This document shows positions 1-11,695 of a stretch of 64,000 bases of DNA, piece by piece. Source of the DNA: Otatea glauca (Eukaryota > Streptophyta > Magnoliopsida > Poales > Poaceae). The stretch lies in contig CM070726.1 of the NCBI GenBank assembly GCA_036346275.1, positions 27,377,410 to 27,441,409 of the forward strand, read 5' to 3'. A program made the position numbers and the translations under genes. The stretch's first letter is position 1. The number at the start of each line of letters is the position of its first letter. A model generated the notes under the pieces. It saw only the letters and a list, made by a program, of their open reading frames with translations, searched no databases and was not told where the DNA came from.

Positions 1-754
1 TTTGTCTGAGTCGCCTGGAAATCCTGACTTCCAGGGAACAAAAGCCCTAATGCCTCGCATGCGACCAGGGTGTTCCTTGTTTCCCATGGCTGTGGAGAGT
101 ACATCTTTCTCCCTGTCTGGCAAAAAAGTTCCCTCGGAAGATTGTGTACTCAACGCTACCTGCAAGATCCCGAAAAGTTAATTCACTTACGAAATTACGG
201 ACTAATTACATACAAAATTGGAAGTCCGATATCTTACTAGTCGTTGGCGGACTTCCTCGTCCGCGGGGTTTGTAAAGGAGATGGTGCCGGAAGACGTGGC
301 TTTGACCTTGCTCTCAGCTAGTCTCTGGTGTGTCGGTCAACGATACATGCAAATGGCACACAGGCCTCCTCGTCCTCCCTCTCCCATTGGTCCCTCTTCC
401 CCGCGTACCCAGCGGTGCCAAGTCTGTGGGGGTAGGTGCTCCTTGCTTGCAGGGCCTTGTGGGCTTCACTTTGACGCACGAATTCATCCGTCGTCTTCGC
501 CTCAACAAAATTTTTTCCATACGTCCTCAGTAATGAACCTGTACTTAGAGAAGGGAGTCCTGTCCTTATTGACATATTCCTTGACAAGCGTGCTCTTGAA
601 ATTCTTCCACGCCTTTCCCGCCACTAGCAGTGCATACCGTTGCACTAAGCTCACAAAGTCTTTTGGGATATCAAATGAAGACATAATTTCTGTCACCAAT
701 TCGTTGCGGCTCTCATCAGTCAGCGACTTCCAGGATGGACAGGTGATGGGGACC
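1..754 (-). pseudogene. CACTA second-gene product, C-terminal part (Transposase_24-like), split by a retrotransposon
   Basis: Read on the minus strand, 762 to 502 encodes a stretch with conserved tryptophans and basic residues (CPSW, KAWKNFKSTL). A frameshift near 520-585 moves to the frame ending at 318, which carries HRLGTAGYAGK and WEREDEE, a pattern typical of the plant Ptta/En/Spm Transposase_24 family. The minus strand of 1-160 continues with GNKEHPGR followed by PWK, another segment found in CACTA second ORFs. The 5' part of the same gene lies at 11696-11895, beyond the inserted Tekay element. The role in CACTA mobility is inferred from the family (possibly DNA binding, like TnpA). The gene runs off the left edge and is dead by frameshift and insertion. 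Confidence 0.75.
750..754. repeat. Target-site duplication GGACC, left copy
   Basis: The five bases GGACC directly precede the TGTAACATTCC start of the Tekay LTR. The same five bases follow the LTR end at 11691-11695. This is the expected 5-bp duplication for a Ty3/gypsy integrase. Confidence 0.9.
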
Positions 755-3694
755 TGTAACATTCCAAAAATTGGATTTTAGAATGTTTGAATTTCAAAAT
801 TCACCATTTGCAATTTCTTTGAATTAATTTCAGCTTAATATGCATTTTCTATTTACAAAAGGATTTAATTAGGCAAATCTATCCATCAAACATTAGATTT
901 TCAGTTTTTGCTCGGTTCATTACGCTGCAAGGAATTTTTCTGTATTTTTGGAGATTTTTCTGAATTTATTTGATATTTATTTGAATTTATTTGCTTTTAT
1001 TTGAAGTTCGAATTTCTTAATTCGAAAATGTTTTATTTTCGCAAATTCCTTTTGGGCGAATCTCCATGTCTGCTTTCCTTTCCGCCGCTTCGGTCGCCTG
1101 ACCTTTCGCCTCGGCTCGCTCGCGCCTTGCGCAGCCCGGCCCAGCTCGCTCGCCACGGCCGCCGATGCGCGCCACGCGTGTAGGCTGCGATCGCGCCGCG
1201 TCGCTGCGCCGCCGCCACGGAAACCCTAACGCGTCAATCCGCGTCGCCGCCATCTCGGTTTCGAGTTTTGCGCGCCCCGAGGCTATTTAAGCCGCCACGC
1301 ACCGACCGAGGTTCGCCTCCTCGCGCGCGCACCGCCGCCTCAAGCCCCGCCGCCGAAGTCGCCTCCGTCGCGGAGATCTCGCCGCCGAGTTCGCCGCCGT
1401 CCGAGCGCTTCTTCGCGCTTTTCTTCCTCGCGGTGAGCCTCGCCGTTGGTTTTGGTCCCGCGGACTCCCGCGCCGCCTCTTCCTTTTCCCCAAAACCCGA
1501 GCCGACCAGCTCTCTTCCGCCAGATTCGCGTCGTCTTCCCGCCTCCGGTGTCGTCGTGCCGCTGAAAGCCGCGCCAGCCATACGGCCGTCTTGCTGTCGC
1601 AGCCGTCCGATCCGCCTGCCGCCGCCGTGCGCGCCGCGTGGGCGGCCCAGATCGGTCGCGTCGATCCGCCTCCGGCAGCGTCGCTGCGCGCCGGCTCCGT
1701 GCGGTAGCGCGTCGGCGCCTCGTGGCGGCCGCGTGGCGCCACATTAGCCCTAGTCGCCGCGTGGCCACCACGCCAACGGGTTCGCCACGTCGGCGCATTC
1801 TCCTCGGTGGACGCATCCACCGTGGCCGTGTCTCGACGCGTGGGTCCCACGTGTCGCCGCATTTCCTTTTTTTTTTCGATTTTCGGAAAATCCAAAATTT
1901 CAGCCAATCACGTCTTGCCACGTGTCACCTCTCTGCTTTTTTCGATTTTTACGATCCGAATCTTTCAGAGCCCGTTCTCCTTCGTTCGAGCTCCGATTCC
2001 AGTGATTCAAATTTCTAAATTCATCTAAATTCAAGATCTATCTTCCAGTACCATTATTTTCAATTTTTGAATTTTATTTGAAATTGTTTTATTTATTTGC
2101 CTCGTTTCGCGTGTAGACGACGCAGTCGAAGATCAGTCGAATCAACAATCAGAGGTAGAACCAGCAAGAGGCAGCGAAGGCAAGTCTTCCTTGAACATGT
2201 TGATCCCAAAGTTCATGAAAATGTTATGTTGTTTTAAATTATGCATGCTTACTTTATGCAATGTACTTTAAACATAGTTTTAGAGTATAGTTAAATTCCA
2301 GTTTGTTATACCCTCATTGGTATTGATCATGTCAAACCTTTGACACCCTAGATGATATATACTAACTATTTTATTTGGAGATATCCAGTAGATTAGCATG
2401 GAACGGTAGAATTGCTTAGTCCAAATTTTAAGCGTTTTGTATTGTGCCAATAGGGGAATCATTTCAAATGTTGTTTAAACTTATTTGTGAGATTGCGGCA
2501 ATTGGTGTTGCTGCTGTGATTTAAATGAAATAAAGTGGAAATGGTTTAGACCGGGGCGGATGGATGTTTGGCGGGTGCAGAAAGCACGAGACCTTGGTAT
2601 GTGAATGTTCCGCCCTAGTCAATTAAGGACCGAAGCGTGTGTTACCATGGACCGAGCACTACCGTACAACCACAAGTCTATATGGGTACGACATGGCTAA
2701 ATAATTTGTGCGTCTCATTATTAGCTTCGCCAGTTGGTGAGTGCGGATGTTGGCAAAGCGCAAGAGGGGCTTCAGATCGGGCGGCTAGAACCCTAACAAT
2801 GTGAAACCTTAGCGCGAGGTTAATAGTGGGGTTGTGCATTGTAAAGGCCTTGTCATGATCTCTCCGCCGACACACCAAAGGAAGTGTGTTAAGTGCATGG
2901 CAACAAGAGTCGATCATGTCTTGTGGGTAAAGTGTACACACTCGCAGAGTTAAAACTACTTAAGTAGCCGTGCCCACGGTCAAGGGCAAAGCAGGTACGC
3001 TTGCACATTGTAGATTTTATGGTTTTGTTTTAAAGGAAAATGATGGTTTGGGAATCCGAGAGCAGATGGAACTCTCGGGTTATGGTTTGGCGGATGGAGC
3101 CAGTCAGGTAGATGGAACCTGCTTTAATTGTTATATCAAATTCAATTACTATGCTTTTACATTTTGTTCAAATGATGCTTTATGAAATTACTATTGGTAT
3201 TTACAGATAAACTTTGCTTTATGCTAAAAGAGCCATATTATGCCTTCAATTGTTTAGCCTTGCATATAGTTATCATGCATCATGTTTCCAAGACTTGCGG
3301 AGTACATTTTGTGCTCACCCTTGCAACATCCTCAACTTTCCACAGAAGAGTGTGCAGAAGCTGAAGCTGACTACGATTTCTACGCTTGTGGTTATGATGA
3401 AGGCGATCCGGAATGCTAGGACGCGAACCCCAGTCGATTGCCTGTTGGGCAAATGGATGGGCTTACTTACTTTGCTTTTGTTAATTCGTTTCCGCTGTTT
3501 CTTATTGAACTCTAGCTATGATGCTTCTTATTTGTAATAATTGGCCATAAGGCTAATATTCTTTTGCTTAATTAATATTACTTGCTTCGTGATATGGATG
3601 TGTTGGCATCCTTTGTTTTCCTTGTGTGTGCTAGCTTTTCTGGACTAGCACAAAGTTATACATGAGGGTTGGATTTGGAAATCCGGTCCCGACA
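755..3694 (+). repeat. 5' LTR of Tekay element
   Basis: Starts TGTAACATTCC and ends GGTCCCGACA. It matches 8768-11690 almost throughout; the differences are mostly very short insertions or deletions. The first 450 bp are AT-rich (repeated TTTATTTG), 1070-1850 is very GC-rich, and the rest is moderate. The GC-rich part holds long accidental open frames on both strands (for example 1268-1747 and 1287-1907) that are not genes. The same LTR family recurs as a solo LTR at 50445-53616. Confidence 0.92.
1283..1290 (+). promoter_or_regulatory. Probable TATA element of the Tekay 5' LTR
   Basis: CTATTTAA lies in the GC-rich part of the LTR, followed by pyrimidine-rich leader sequence. The same site is kept at 9283-9290 in the 3' LTR, and as TTTAAATAG at 52938-52946 on the minus strand of the solo LTR. 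Conservation in three copies supports a promoter role; the start site itself is not determined. Confidence 0.5.
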
Positions 3695-3698
3695 GAGG

Positions 3699-3710
3699 TG
3701 GTATCAGAGC
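3699..3710 (+). other. Primer binding site (initiator methionine tRNA type)
   Basis: TGGTATCAGAGC lies four bases after the end of the 5' LTR. This is the standard plant LTR retrotransposon primer site complementary to the 3' end of tRNA-iMet. Confidence 0.9.
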
Positions 3711-4246
3711 CATATCGACTGTAGGTCGCATCCCTAGTTAGTCTGGTCTTCTTAGCAAGAACTTCAAAATTATTTTCTAAATCAAACCAACGAATTGCTG
3801 TGAAATAGATTATCTCATCTCATCTTATTCTTAGGTTCTTACTCCTTTTCTTTGCTGAAATATTATTTTAAAATTTTAATTTGATCTTATCCCTTGAAAC
3901 TTCTCAAAGCCTCGAGCCTTCTGCAAAAATCCAGATCAAGGAAGAAGATGATCAAGCCGTCAAAGAGTGTATCCAAGGAGACTCCCATATAGGATAAGTA
4001 ATAGTGCCCAATAGTGTTGGAGTATGTCACCCTTTTTAATTTAGCAACGTATAGTCCGAGTACATTAGAATTTTTGTTGCTTGTTTGTTGGGTGTGTTGT
4101 ACACTTGCGCTAGCAGTGTGTTGCAGCCACCTTTCTTTTGGAGTTTTATAGCTTGTTTGGTCTTGGAATGGCTACCTCTCTAGTCTTCTCATCTTTTGCT
4201 CTTTCCCTCTCATCTATTGCTAACCTGTCCCTGGCCGTTGCTTCAG

Positions 4247-4865
4247 ATGGAAGGTCAAGGAAGAGGTCGTGGAGCTGGTCGTAGAGGAGGTCGTGCTGGA
4301 GGTCGTGGTCGTGGTCAGGCAGAGCCACAAGAGCAGCAGGATGTTCAAGATCAGCAAGTGCCACCACCGCCGCGACCCAACCCCGATTGCGAGATATCCA
4401 GCAGATGATGGCAATGCAGCTTCAGCTTGTTGCAAGCCCTTGCTCGTAATATAGTAAACAATCCGCAGCCAAAGACCACCGCAAAGACGGTGATGCCACC
4501 CCAATCAAAGCTTGAGAGTTTATGAGAACTAGACCGCCTACCTTCACGGAGCAGTGAACCCTTGGAGGCGGATGGTGGTTGAGAGATGTAGAAAAAGCTC
4601 CGATTAGTGCGGTGTGATGACCGTGAAAAGGTTCTCTATGCGAGTCATCAATTAAAAGGAGTAGACTACTTGGTGGGATAATTTCATCTTGCCCATCGAA
4701 TGCTCAAGCTATAACTTGGGAGGAATTCTCCAAGCCTTCCGTCGCTCATGTGCTGCGGGCATAATTGAAATGAAGAAAAGAGAATTTCACAAGCCGCATC
4801 GTGGAAACCAGAGTGTTTCGAGTATCTTAACCGTTTACCCAATTGTCGAGGTATGCACGTAAGAT
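4247..4865 (+). pseudogene. gag: gag, N-terminal part, frameshifted (Tekay)
   Basis: An ATG at 4247 begins a Gly/Arg-rich leader (GRGRGAGRRGGRAGG) followed by a glutamine/proline stretch, typical of Tekay gag N-termini. The frame closes at 4408. Gag-like sequence continues in other frames across 4410-4860 with several breaks before the long open frame at 4866. Gag would form the cytoplasmic virus-like particle. No single frame covers the region, so this part is decayed or carries sequencing indels. Confidence 0.65.
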
Positions 4866-6863
4866 GTGGCAACCGAAAGTGCCAAGATCTGGAGGTTCAT
4901 GGAGGGACTTGACCCTGACATCAAGGTGCAGCTAGTTGCTTTGGATTTTCCGAATTTTCAGCATATGGTGAACAAGGCACTAGTGCAAGAGGATGCTCAA
5001 CGCCAACAGCGAGAGTCCCGCAAGAGAAGAATGGCATTTCAGGCTCAGCATGGAGCGAGTGGTTCTCGTCAGCGCTTTCAGCCTCAGCAAGCCAACAGAA
5101 CACCTGTTCAAGGAGCACCCCGTACTCCTAATTCCGGACCGCGCCCAATCGCTCAAGGACAGCAGAACAACGCCAGTGGTCAACAGCAGAAAGGGAATTC
5201 AAATGCTGCAGGGATTCAGTGTTTCCACTGTCACCAGATGGGACATTATGCTAGCAATTGTCCTCAGAAGCGTCAGCAAGTGACCCCAGTGCCGTTCAAC
5301 TTGGGATCCAATTCTGCCAGAGCTCCTACGCAAGGACAAGGTCGTGGAACGCCCCAGACGCCCAGAGCTCCGCAACCTTCTGGAAGAGGACGTGTCAACC
5401 ATGTGACCGCCGAAGAAGCTCAGGAGGCATCAGATGTGGTTTTGGGTAAGTTCCTTATTAACTCAATACCTGCCTCAGCATTATTTGATTCTGGAGCATC
5501 GCATTCTTTTATATCGAAGAGTTTTGTTGAACAATTTGGTTGGGAAACCTTTACCCTTAAGAGCCCTATGATAGTTCAATCTCCTGGAAAAGAATTGAGA
5601 ACTAGTTCAGTATGCCCAAGTGCAACCATAAAAATCAATGGGGTAGAATTCCTAGCGAATCTTATCATCTTGGATTCAAAAGGAATAGATGTCATCCTAG
5701 GGATGGATTGGTTAACCAAATATAAAGGTCAAATAGATTGTGCCAGTAGAGCCATCACCCTTACCAATTCAGAAGGCATTCGAGTGGAGTATATGCCTGA
5801 TGAGTCCGCAAGTAAGAAGTGCGCTTTGAACAGTTTGAAGGAATCGACTTTGGAAAGTGTGCCTGTGGTGCAAGAATATCCAGATGTATTTCCTGAAGAT
5901 TTGCCAGGTATGCCGCCTGATCGAGAGGTAGAGTTCGTCATAGAGTTAGTCCCTGGTACGGCTCCAATTTCCAAGAGACCCTACCGCATGCCAGCCAATG
6001 AACTCGCCGAGATGAAGAAACAGATTGAGGAATTGCAAGAAAAAGGATACGTTCGTCCAAGTTCGTCACCTTGGGGAGCGCCAGTTCTTTTTGTAAAGAA
6101 GAAGGATAATAGTTTGCGCTTGTGCGTGGATTATAGAGCCCTGAATGAAGTCACAATCAAGAACAAGTACCCGTTGCCCAGGATTGATGACTTGTTTGAT
6201 CAGTTGAAAGGAGCATGTATTTTCTCCAAGATCGATCTTCGATCTGGATACCATCAGTTGAAAATAAGGTCACAAGATATTCCGAAGACAGCTTTTGCTA
6301 CCCGATATGGATTATATGAGTTCACAGTTATGTCATTTGGTCTGACCAATGCACCAGCTTATTTTATGAACTTGATGAATAAAGTGTTTATGGAATACCT
6401 AGACAAGTTTGTGGTGGTATTCATAGATGATATCCTGATCTATTCTAAAGATGAAGTAGAACATGAAGGTCATTTGAGGATGGTGTTAGAAAAGCTCAGA
6501 GATCATCAGCTGTATGCTAAGTTCAGCAAGTGTGAGTTTTGGTTGAAAGAAGTTGCTTTCTTAGGTCATATAATTTCTGCTGGAGGTGTCTCAGTAGACC
6601 CTGAAAAAGTGAAAGGTGTACTTGATTGGAGGCAACCCAAGTCAGTGCCTGATATTAGAAGTTTTCTTGGTTTAGCGGGTTACTACCGAAGATTCATAGA
6701 AGGATTTTCAAGGATCGCAATACCGCTTACCCAGTTGCTAAAGAAGGAAAAGAAGTTTGAATGGTTTGAAGCTTGTGAGCAAAGTTTCCAAGAATTAAAG
6801 AAAAGTGACCTCGGCCAAAGTGCTCATTTCTGGATATTCGTAAGAACTTTGAGATTTTCGTGA
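4866..6863 (+). CDS. gag-pol: gag C-terminus, aspartic protease and reverse transcriptase (Tekay polyprotein segment)
   Basis: An open frame of 665 codons. Residues about 1-50 are the end of the gag core ([13 protein letters not shown]). A Gln/Arg-rich linker leads to a CCHC knuckle at residues 119-132 ([14 protein letters not shown]). The protease active site DSGA is at 208-211. Reverse transcriptase follows from about 340, with [23 protein letters not shown] and the catalytic FIDD at 519-522. The frame reaches the RNase H boundary ([16 protein letters not shown]), then shifts near 6800 and ends in unrelated residues. The first residue is set by an upstream stop rather than a true start. This is the best preserved coding block of the element. 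Confidence 0.9.
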   Translation: MATESAKIWRFMEGLDPDIKVQLVALDFPNFQHMVNKALVQEDAQRQQRESRKRRMAFQAQHGASGSRQRFQPQQANRTPVQGAPRTPNSGPRPIAQGQQNNASGQQQKGNSNAAGIQCFHCHQMGHYASNCPQKRQQVTPVPFNLGSNSARAPTQGQGRGTPQTPRAPQPSGRGRVNHVTAEEAQEASDVVLGKFLINSIPASALFDSGASHSFISKSFVEQFGWETFTLKSPMIVQSPGKELRTSSVCPSATIKINGVEFLANLIILDSKGIDVILGMDWLTKYKGQIDCASRAITLTNSEGIRVEYMPDESASKKCALNSLKESTLESVPVVQEYPDVFPEDLPGMPPDREVEFVIELVPGTAPISKRPYRMPANELAEMKKQIEELQEKGYVRPSSSPWGAPVLFVKKKDNSLRLCVDYRALNEVTIKNKYPLPRIDDLFDQLKGACIFSKIDLRSGYHQLKIRSQDIPKTAFATRYGLYEFTVMSFGLTNAPAYFMNLMNKVFMEYLDKFVVVFIDDILIYSKDEVEHEGHLRMVLEKLRDHQLYAKFSKCEFWLKEVAFLGHIISAGGVSVDPEKVKGVLDWRQPKSVPDIRSFLGLAGYYRRFIEGFSRIAIPLTQLLKKEKKFEWFEACEQSFQELKKSDLGQSAHFWIFVRTLRFS

Positions 6864-7799
6864 TGCTTCAAGACAGGTCTTGGATGTGTTTTGATGCAAG
6901 AAGGCAAAGTAGTTGCATATGCCTCACGGCAATTGCGACCACATGAGGAAAACTATCCAACCCATGACTTGAAATGGCTGCAGATTGTGCATGCACTAAA
7001 GTTGTGGAGGCATTATCTCATCGGGAATCGTTGTGAGATTTTTACAGATCATAAGAGTTTGAAGTATATCTTCACTCAAGCAGACCTCAACCTAAGGCAA
7101 AGAAGATGGTTGGAGTTAATTAAGGATTATGATGTGGGAATACATTATCATCCTGGCAAGGCTAATGTAGTTGCCGATGCCTTAAGCCGGAAGAGCTATT
7201 GCAATAATATGATGATTCAAGAAGGTCAACCTGCTCTTCACGAGGAGTTTCAGCGTTTGAATTTGGAATTAGTGGATGAGGGTTTCGTCGCTGCATTAGA
7301 AATTCAACCAACCTTGACGGATCAGATCAAAAAGATGCAAAAGTCAGATAAAGAAGCTGCTAAGATCAAGGATAGAATCAAGGAAGGTAAAGCCCCAGGA
7401 TTTTTCGAGGATGAAGAAGGAACTATTTGGCTTGGAAAAAGTATTTATGTGCCGAATCAAAAAGAGATCAAGCAGTTGATATTAAAAGAGGCGCATGAGT
7501 CAGCGTACTCAATTCATCCAGGTAATACTAAGATGTATCAAGACCTTCGTGGTATATATTGGTGGCCAAGGATGAGAAAGGAAATCGCAGAGTATATAGC
7601 TATGTGTGATGTATGCCAGCGAGTTAAAGCTGAACATCAAAGACCTGCAGGATTGCTACAGCCGTTAAAAGTGCCTGAATGGAAGTGGGAAGAAATTGGA
7701 ATGGATTTCATTACGGGACTTCCGAGAACCAGGTCAGGTTATGATTCAATATGGGTTGTAGTGGATCGATTGACAAAAGTTGCTCATTTCATTCTGTGA
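6863..7799 (+). CDS. pol: RNase H and integrase N-terminal half (Tekay pol, separate frame)
   Basis: RNase H shows [24 protein letters not shown] and the terminal ADALSR. Integrase follows with the zinc-binding HHCC region ([29 protein letters not shown]) and the start of the catalytic core ([11 protein letters not shown], the first Asp; [11 protein letters not shown]). The frame closes at 7799 where a small indel breaks the core. The segment is out of frame with the RT segment by the lesion near 6800. In the intact family both belong to one polyprotein. Confidence 0.88.
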
Positions 7800-8345
7800 G
7801 AACAACTTACTGGGAGATCAACTTGCGAGTTGTATATGTCAAGAATCGTGTGTTTGCATGGTGTGCCAAAGAGAATTGTATCGATCGAGGCACTCAATTT
7901 ACTTCAAGATTCGGCAAAAGTTGCAAGAAGCGTTGGGTACCAACTGAATTTCAAAGATGACTTATCATCCTCGACGGATGGACAACCGAGCGAGTAAACC
8001 AAATCCTTGAAGATATGTTAAGGTCTTGTGCCTTGTCCAATGCGCAAGTTGGGATCAAAGTTTACCTTATGCGAATTCTCATATAACAATAGTTATCAAG
8101 CAAGTTTGCAGATGTCGCCATTTGAAGCCTTGTATGGAAGGAAGTGCGAACACCTCTGTTGGAATGAAACAGAGATCGCCAAGTCTTTGGTCACGATATG
8201 TTGCAAAAGGTCAAGAACAAGTAAAAATGATTCAAGAAAGATTGAGAACAGTGATCTAGGCGTAAGAGCTACGCCGATAATCGTCGGAGAGAGTTAACCT
8301 TTGCTCTGGTGACTATGTGTACTTGAAAGTCTCACCTTTCGAGGA
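7800..8345 (+). pseudogene. Integrase core and C-terminus, multiply frameshifted
   Basis: Pieces of the integrase core can be read in changing frames: RGTQFTSRFG at about 7890, a segment near 7960-8000 matching the conserved histidine-rich region after the second catalytic Asp, then MSPFEALYGRKC near 8110. Each break is consistent with loss of one to a few bases. The catalytic triad cannot be formed in any single frame, so the integrase is inactive as sequenced. Confidence 0.75.
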
Positions 8346-8723
8346 TTGCGTCGATTTCAAGTTCGTGGAAAGTTAGCACCAAGATTCATTGGACCGTTCC
8401 CAATCCTAGCCAGAAGTGGCCAAGTGGCTTATCAGTTGGAGCTGCCACCGCAGTTATCAAATGTGCACAATGTGTTCCATGTGTCACAGCTAAAGAAGTG
8501 TCTCAGAGTTCCAGAAGAGCAAATGCAGATTGAGAATGTTGAGCTACAGGATGATCTTACCTACCCAGAGTATCCGATCAGAATTTTGGATGAGGCAGAG
8601 CGCAGAACAAGAAACAGGACAATCAAGTTTTGCAAAGTCCAGTGGAGCAACCATTCTGAAAAGGAAGCAACTTGGGAGCGAGAAAAAGATCTTAGAGAAG
8701 AGTACCCCAACCTCTTTCCCTAG
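8346..8723 (+). CDS. Integrase C-terminal tail with chromodomain
   Basis: The open frame begins in the region of the GPF motif (RGKLAPRFIGPFPILARSG) and contains the conserved NVHNVFHVSQLKKC. A chromodomain occupies the last 50 or so residues, with YPIRILDEAERRTRNR, the aromatic-containing FCKVQWSNH and ATWEREKDLREEYP. In chromoviruses this domain guides integration towards marked chromatin. The stop is 44 bp before the 3' LTR. An in-frame link to the upstream integrase is lost. Confidence 0.88.
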   Translation: MRRFQVRGKLAPRFIGPFPILARSGQVAYQLELPPQLSNVHNVFHVSQLKKCLRVPEEQMQIENVELQDDLTYPEYPIRILDEAERRTRNRTIKFCKVQWSNHSEKEATWEREKDLREEYPNLFP

Positions 8724-8754
8724 TCTGTCCAAATCTCGGGTTGAGATTTCTTTT

Positions 8755-8767
8755 AAGGAGGAAGGTT
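8755..8767 (+). other. Polypurine tract of Tekay element
   Basis: AAGGAGGAAGG followed by TT lies directly before the TGTAACA start of the 3' LTR. It is the expected primer for plus-strand DNA synthesis. Confidence 0.85.
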
Positions 8768-11690
8768 TGTAACATTCCAAAATTGGATTTTAGAATGTTT
8801 GAATTTCAAAATTCACCATTTGCAATTTCTTTGAATTAATTTCACTTAATATGCATTTTCTATTTACAAAAGGATTTAATTAGGCAAATCTATCCATCAA
8901 ACATTAGATTTTCAGTTTTTGCTCGGTTCATTCTGCTGCAAGGAATTTTTCGTATTTTGGAGATTTTTCTGAATTTATTTGATATTTATTTGAATTTATT
9001 TGCTTTTATTTGAAGTTCGAATTTCTTAATTCGGAAAATGTTTTATTTTCGCAAATTCCTTTTGGGCGAATCTCCATGTCCGCTTCCTTCCGCCGCTCGG
9101 TCCGCCCACCTTCGCCTCGGCTCGCTCGCTTTATGCGCGACATGCCCGGCCGCTCACACGGCCGCCGATCGCGCGCGCCGCGCGTGGCTGCGATCGCCGC
9201 GTCGCTGCGCCCGCCACGGAAACCCTAACGCGTCAATCCGCGTCGCCGCCATCTCGGTTTCCGAGTTTTGCGCGCCCCGAGGCTATTTAAGCCGCCACGA
9301 CCCACCGAGGTTCGCCTCCTCGCGCCGCACCCGCCGCCTCAAGCCCGCCGCCCGAGTCGCCTCCGTCGCGGAGATCTCGCTCGCCAGTTCGCCGCCGTCC
9401 GCGCTTCTTCGCGCTTTTCTTCCTCGCCGGTGAGCTCTCGCGTTGGTTTTGGTCCCACGGACTCCGCGCCGCCTCTTCCTTTTTCCCCAAAACCCGAGCC
9501 GACCAGCTCTCTTCCGCAGATTCGCGTCGTCTTCCCGCCTCGGCGTGTCGTGCCGCCGCAAAGCCAGCCGCCTTGCCGCTACGCGCCGGCCGTCTGCGTC
9601 GCGCGGCCGTCCGATCCGCCTCGCCGCCGTCGCGCGCCGCGTGGGCGGCCAGATCGGTCGCGTCGATCCGCCTCCGGCCGCGTCGGCGCTGCCTCGCTCC
9701 GTGCGGCCGCGTCGGCCGCCTCGTGGCGTGGCGTGGGCGCCACGTCGACTTTAGTCGCCGCGTGGCCACCACGTCAACGGGTTCGCCACGTCGGCAAGCA
9801 TCTCCTCCTCGGTGGGACGCGATCCACCGTGAGCCGTGTTCTCGACGCGTGGGTCCCACGTGTCGCGGCATTTCCTTTTCTTTTTCGATTTTCCGGAAAA
9901 TCCAAAATTTCAGCCAATCACGTCTGCCACGTGTCGACCTCTGTTTTTCGATTTTTACGATCGGGAATCTTTCAGGAGCCCGTTCTCCTTCGTTCGAGCT
10001 CCGATTCCAGTGATTCAAATTTCTAAATTCATCTAAATTCAAGATCTATCTTCCAGTACCATTATTTTCAATTTTTGAATTTTATTTGAAATTGTTTTAT
10101 TTATTTGCCTCGTTTGGCGTGTAGGCAGACGCATCAAGATCGATCGAATCAACAATCGAGGTAGAACCAGAAGAGGCGTGAAGGCAAGTCTTCCTTGAAC
10201 ATGTTGATCCCAAAGTTCATGAAAATGTTATGTTGTTTTAAATTATGCATGCTTACTTTATGCAATGTACTTTAAACATAGTTTTAGAGTATAGTTAAAT
10301 TCCGGTTTGTTATACCCTCATTGGTATTGATCATGTCGAACCTTTGACACCCTAGATGATATATACTAGCTATTTTATTTGGAGATATCCAGAGATTAGC
10401 ATGGAACGGTAGAATTGCTTAGTCCAACTTAAGCGTTTGGTATTGTGCGAGGGGAATCATTTCAAATGTTGTTTAAACTTATTTGTGAGATTGCGGCAAT
10501 TGGTGTTGCTGCTGTGATTTAAATGAAATAAAGTGGAAATGGTTTAGACCGGGCGGATGGATGTTTGGCGGGTGCGAAAGCACGAGACCTTGGTATGTGA
10601 ATGTTCCGCCCTAGTCAATTAAGGACCAAGCGTGTGTTACCATGGAACGAGCCCCTACCGTACAACCACAAGTCTATATGGGTACGACATGGCTAAATAA
10701 TTTGTGCGTCTCATTATTAGCTTCGCCAGTTGGTGAGTGCGGATGTTGGCAGCGCAAGAGGGGCTTCAGATCGGGCGCCTAGAACCCTAACAGCGGTGAA
10801 ACCTTAGCGGGCGAGGTTAATAGTGGGGTTGTGCATTGTAAAGGCCTTGTCATGATCTCTCTGCCGACACACCAAAGGAAGTGTGTTAAGTGCATGGCAA
10901 CAAGAGTCGATCATGTCTTGTGGGTAAAGTGTACACACTCTGCAGAGTTAAAACTACTTAAGTAGCCGTGCCCACGGTCAAGGGCAGGCGAGGTACGCTT
11001 GCACATTGTAGATTTTATGGTTTTGTTTTAAAGGAAAATGATGGTTTGGGAATCCGAGAGCAGATGGAACTCTCGGGTTATGGTTTGGCGGATGGAGCCA
11101 GTCAGGTAGATGGAACCTGCTTTAATTGTTATATCAAATTCAATTACTATGCTTTTACATTTTGTTCAAATGATGCTTTATGAAATTACTATTGGTATTT
11201 GAGATAAACTTTGCTTTATGCTAAAAGAGCCATATTATGCCTTCAATTGTTTAGCCTTGCATATAGTTATCATGCATCATGTTTCCAAGACTTGCGGAGT
11301 ACATTTTGTGCTCACCCTTGCAACATCCTCAACTTTCCACAGAAGAGTGTGCAGAAGCTGAAGCTGACTACGATTTCTACGCTTGTGGTTATGATGAAGG
11401 CGATCCGGAATGCTAGGACGCGAACCCGATCGATTACTGTTGGGCAAATGGATGGGCTTACTTACTTTGCTTTTGTTAATTCGTTTCCGCTGTTTCTTAT
11501 TGAACTCTAGCTATGATGCTTCTTATTTGTAATAATTGGCCATAAGGCTAATATTCTTTTGCTTAATTAATATTACTTGCTTCGTGATATGGATGTGTTG
11601 GCATCACTGTTTTCACTGTGTGTGCTAGCTTTTCCTGGACTAGCACAGGTTATACACAGAGGGTTCGGATTTGGAAATCCGGTCCCGACA
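8768..11690 (+). repeat. 3' LTR of Tekay element
   Basis: Starts TGTAACATTCC and ends GGTCCCGACA, followed by the GGACC duplication at 11691-11695. It is 17 bp shorter than the 5' LTR. Compared with that copy, it differs by many one- to four-base gaps (for example around 10390, 10570, 11200 and 11430), while long blocks between them are identical. Confidence 0.92.
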
Positions 11691-11695
11691 GGACC
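11691..11695. repeat. Target-site duplication GGACC, right copy
   Basis: Matches 750-754 exactly and abuts the CA end of the 3' LTR. Confidence 0.9.

Larger units (their letters stand above)
755..11690 (+). mobile_element. Complete Ty3/gypsy chromovirus (Tekay/Del type; RIRE3/RIRE8-like)
   Basis: A 10.9-kb element bounded by TG...CA LTRs of 2940 and 2923 bp and flanked by a GGACC duplication. In order it has a primer site matching initiator methionine tRNA, gag with a CCHC knuckle, aspartic protease, reverse transcriptase, RNase H, integrase and a C-terminal chromodomain, then a purine tract. Domain order plus chromodomain place it among chromoviruses; the long TGTAACA LTRs and primer site fit the Tekay/Del clade. 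Coding is interrupted by several frameshifts (gag 4400-4860, pol near 6800, integrase 7800-8345), so it is not autonomous as sequenced. It sits inside the CACTA second gene. Confidence 0.9.

Noticed and set aside
1268..1921. Long open frames on both strands in the GC-rich part of the Tekay 5' LTR (and 9268-10042 in the 3' LTR)
   Set aside because: High GC lowers stop frequency. The frames are Pro/Arg/Ser-rich, lack domains, differ between the two LTRs by frameshift, and lie in promoter/leader sequence.
3699..3710. Primer sites here and at 38218 and 57657 as tRNA gene fragments
   Set aside because: Only 12-13 bp match a tRNA 3' end and each sits directly after an LTR.
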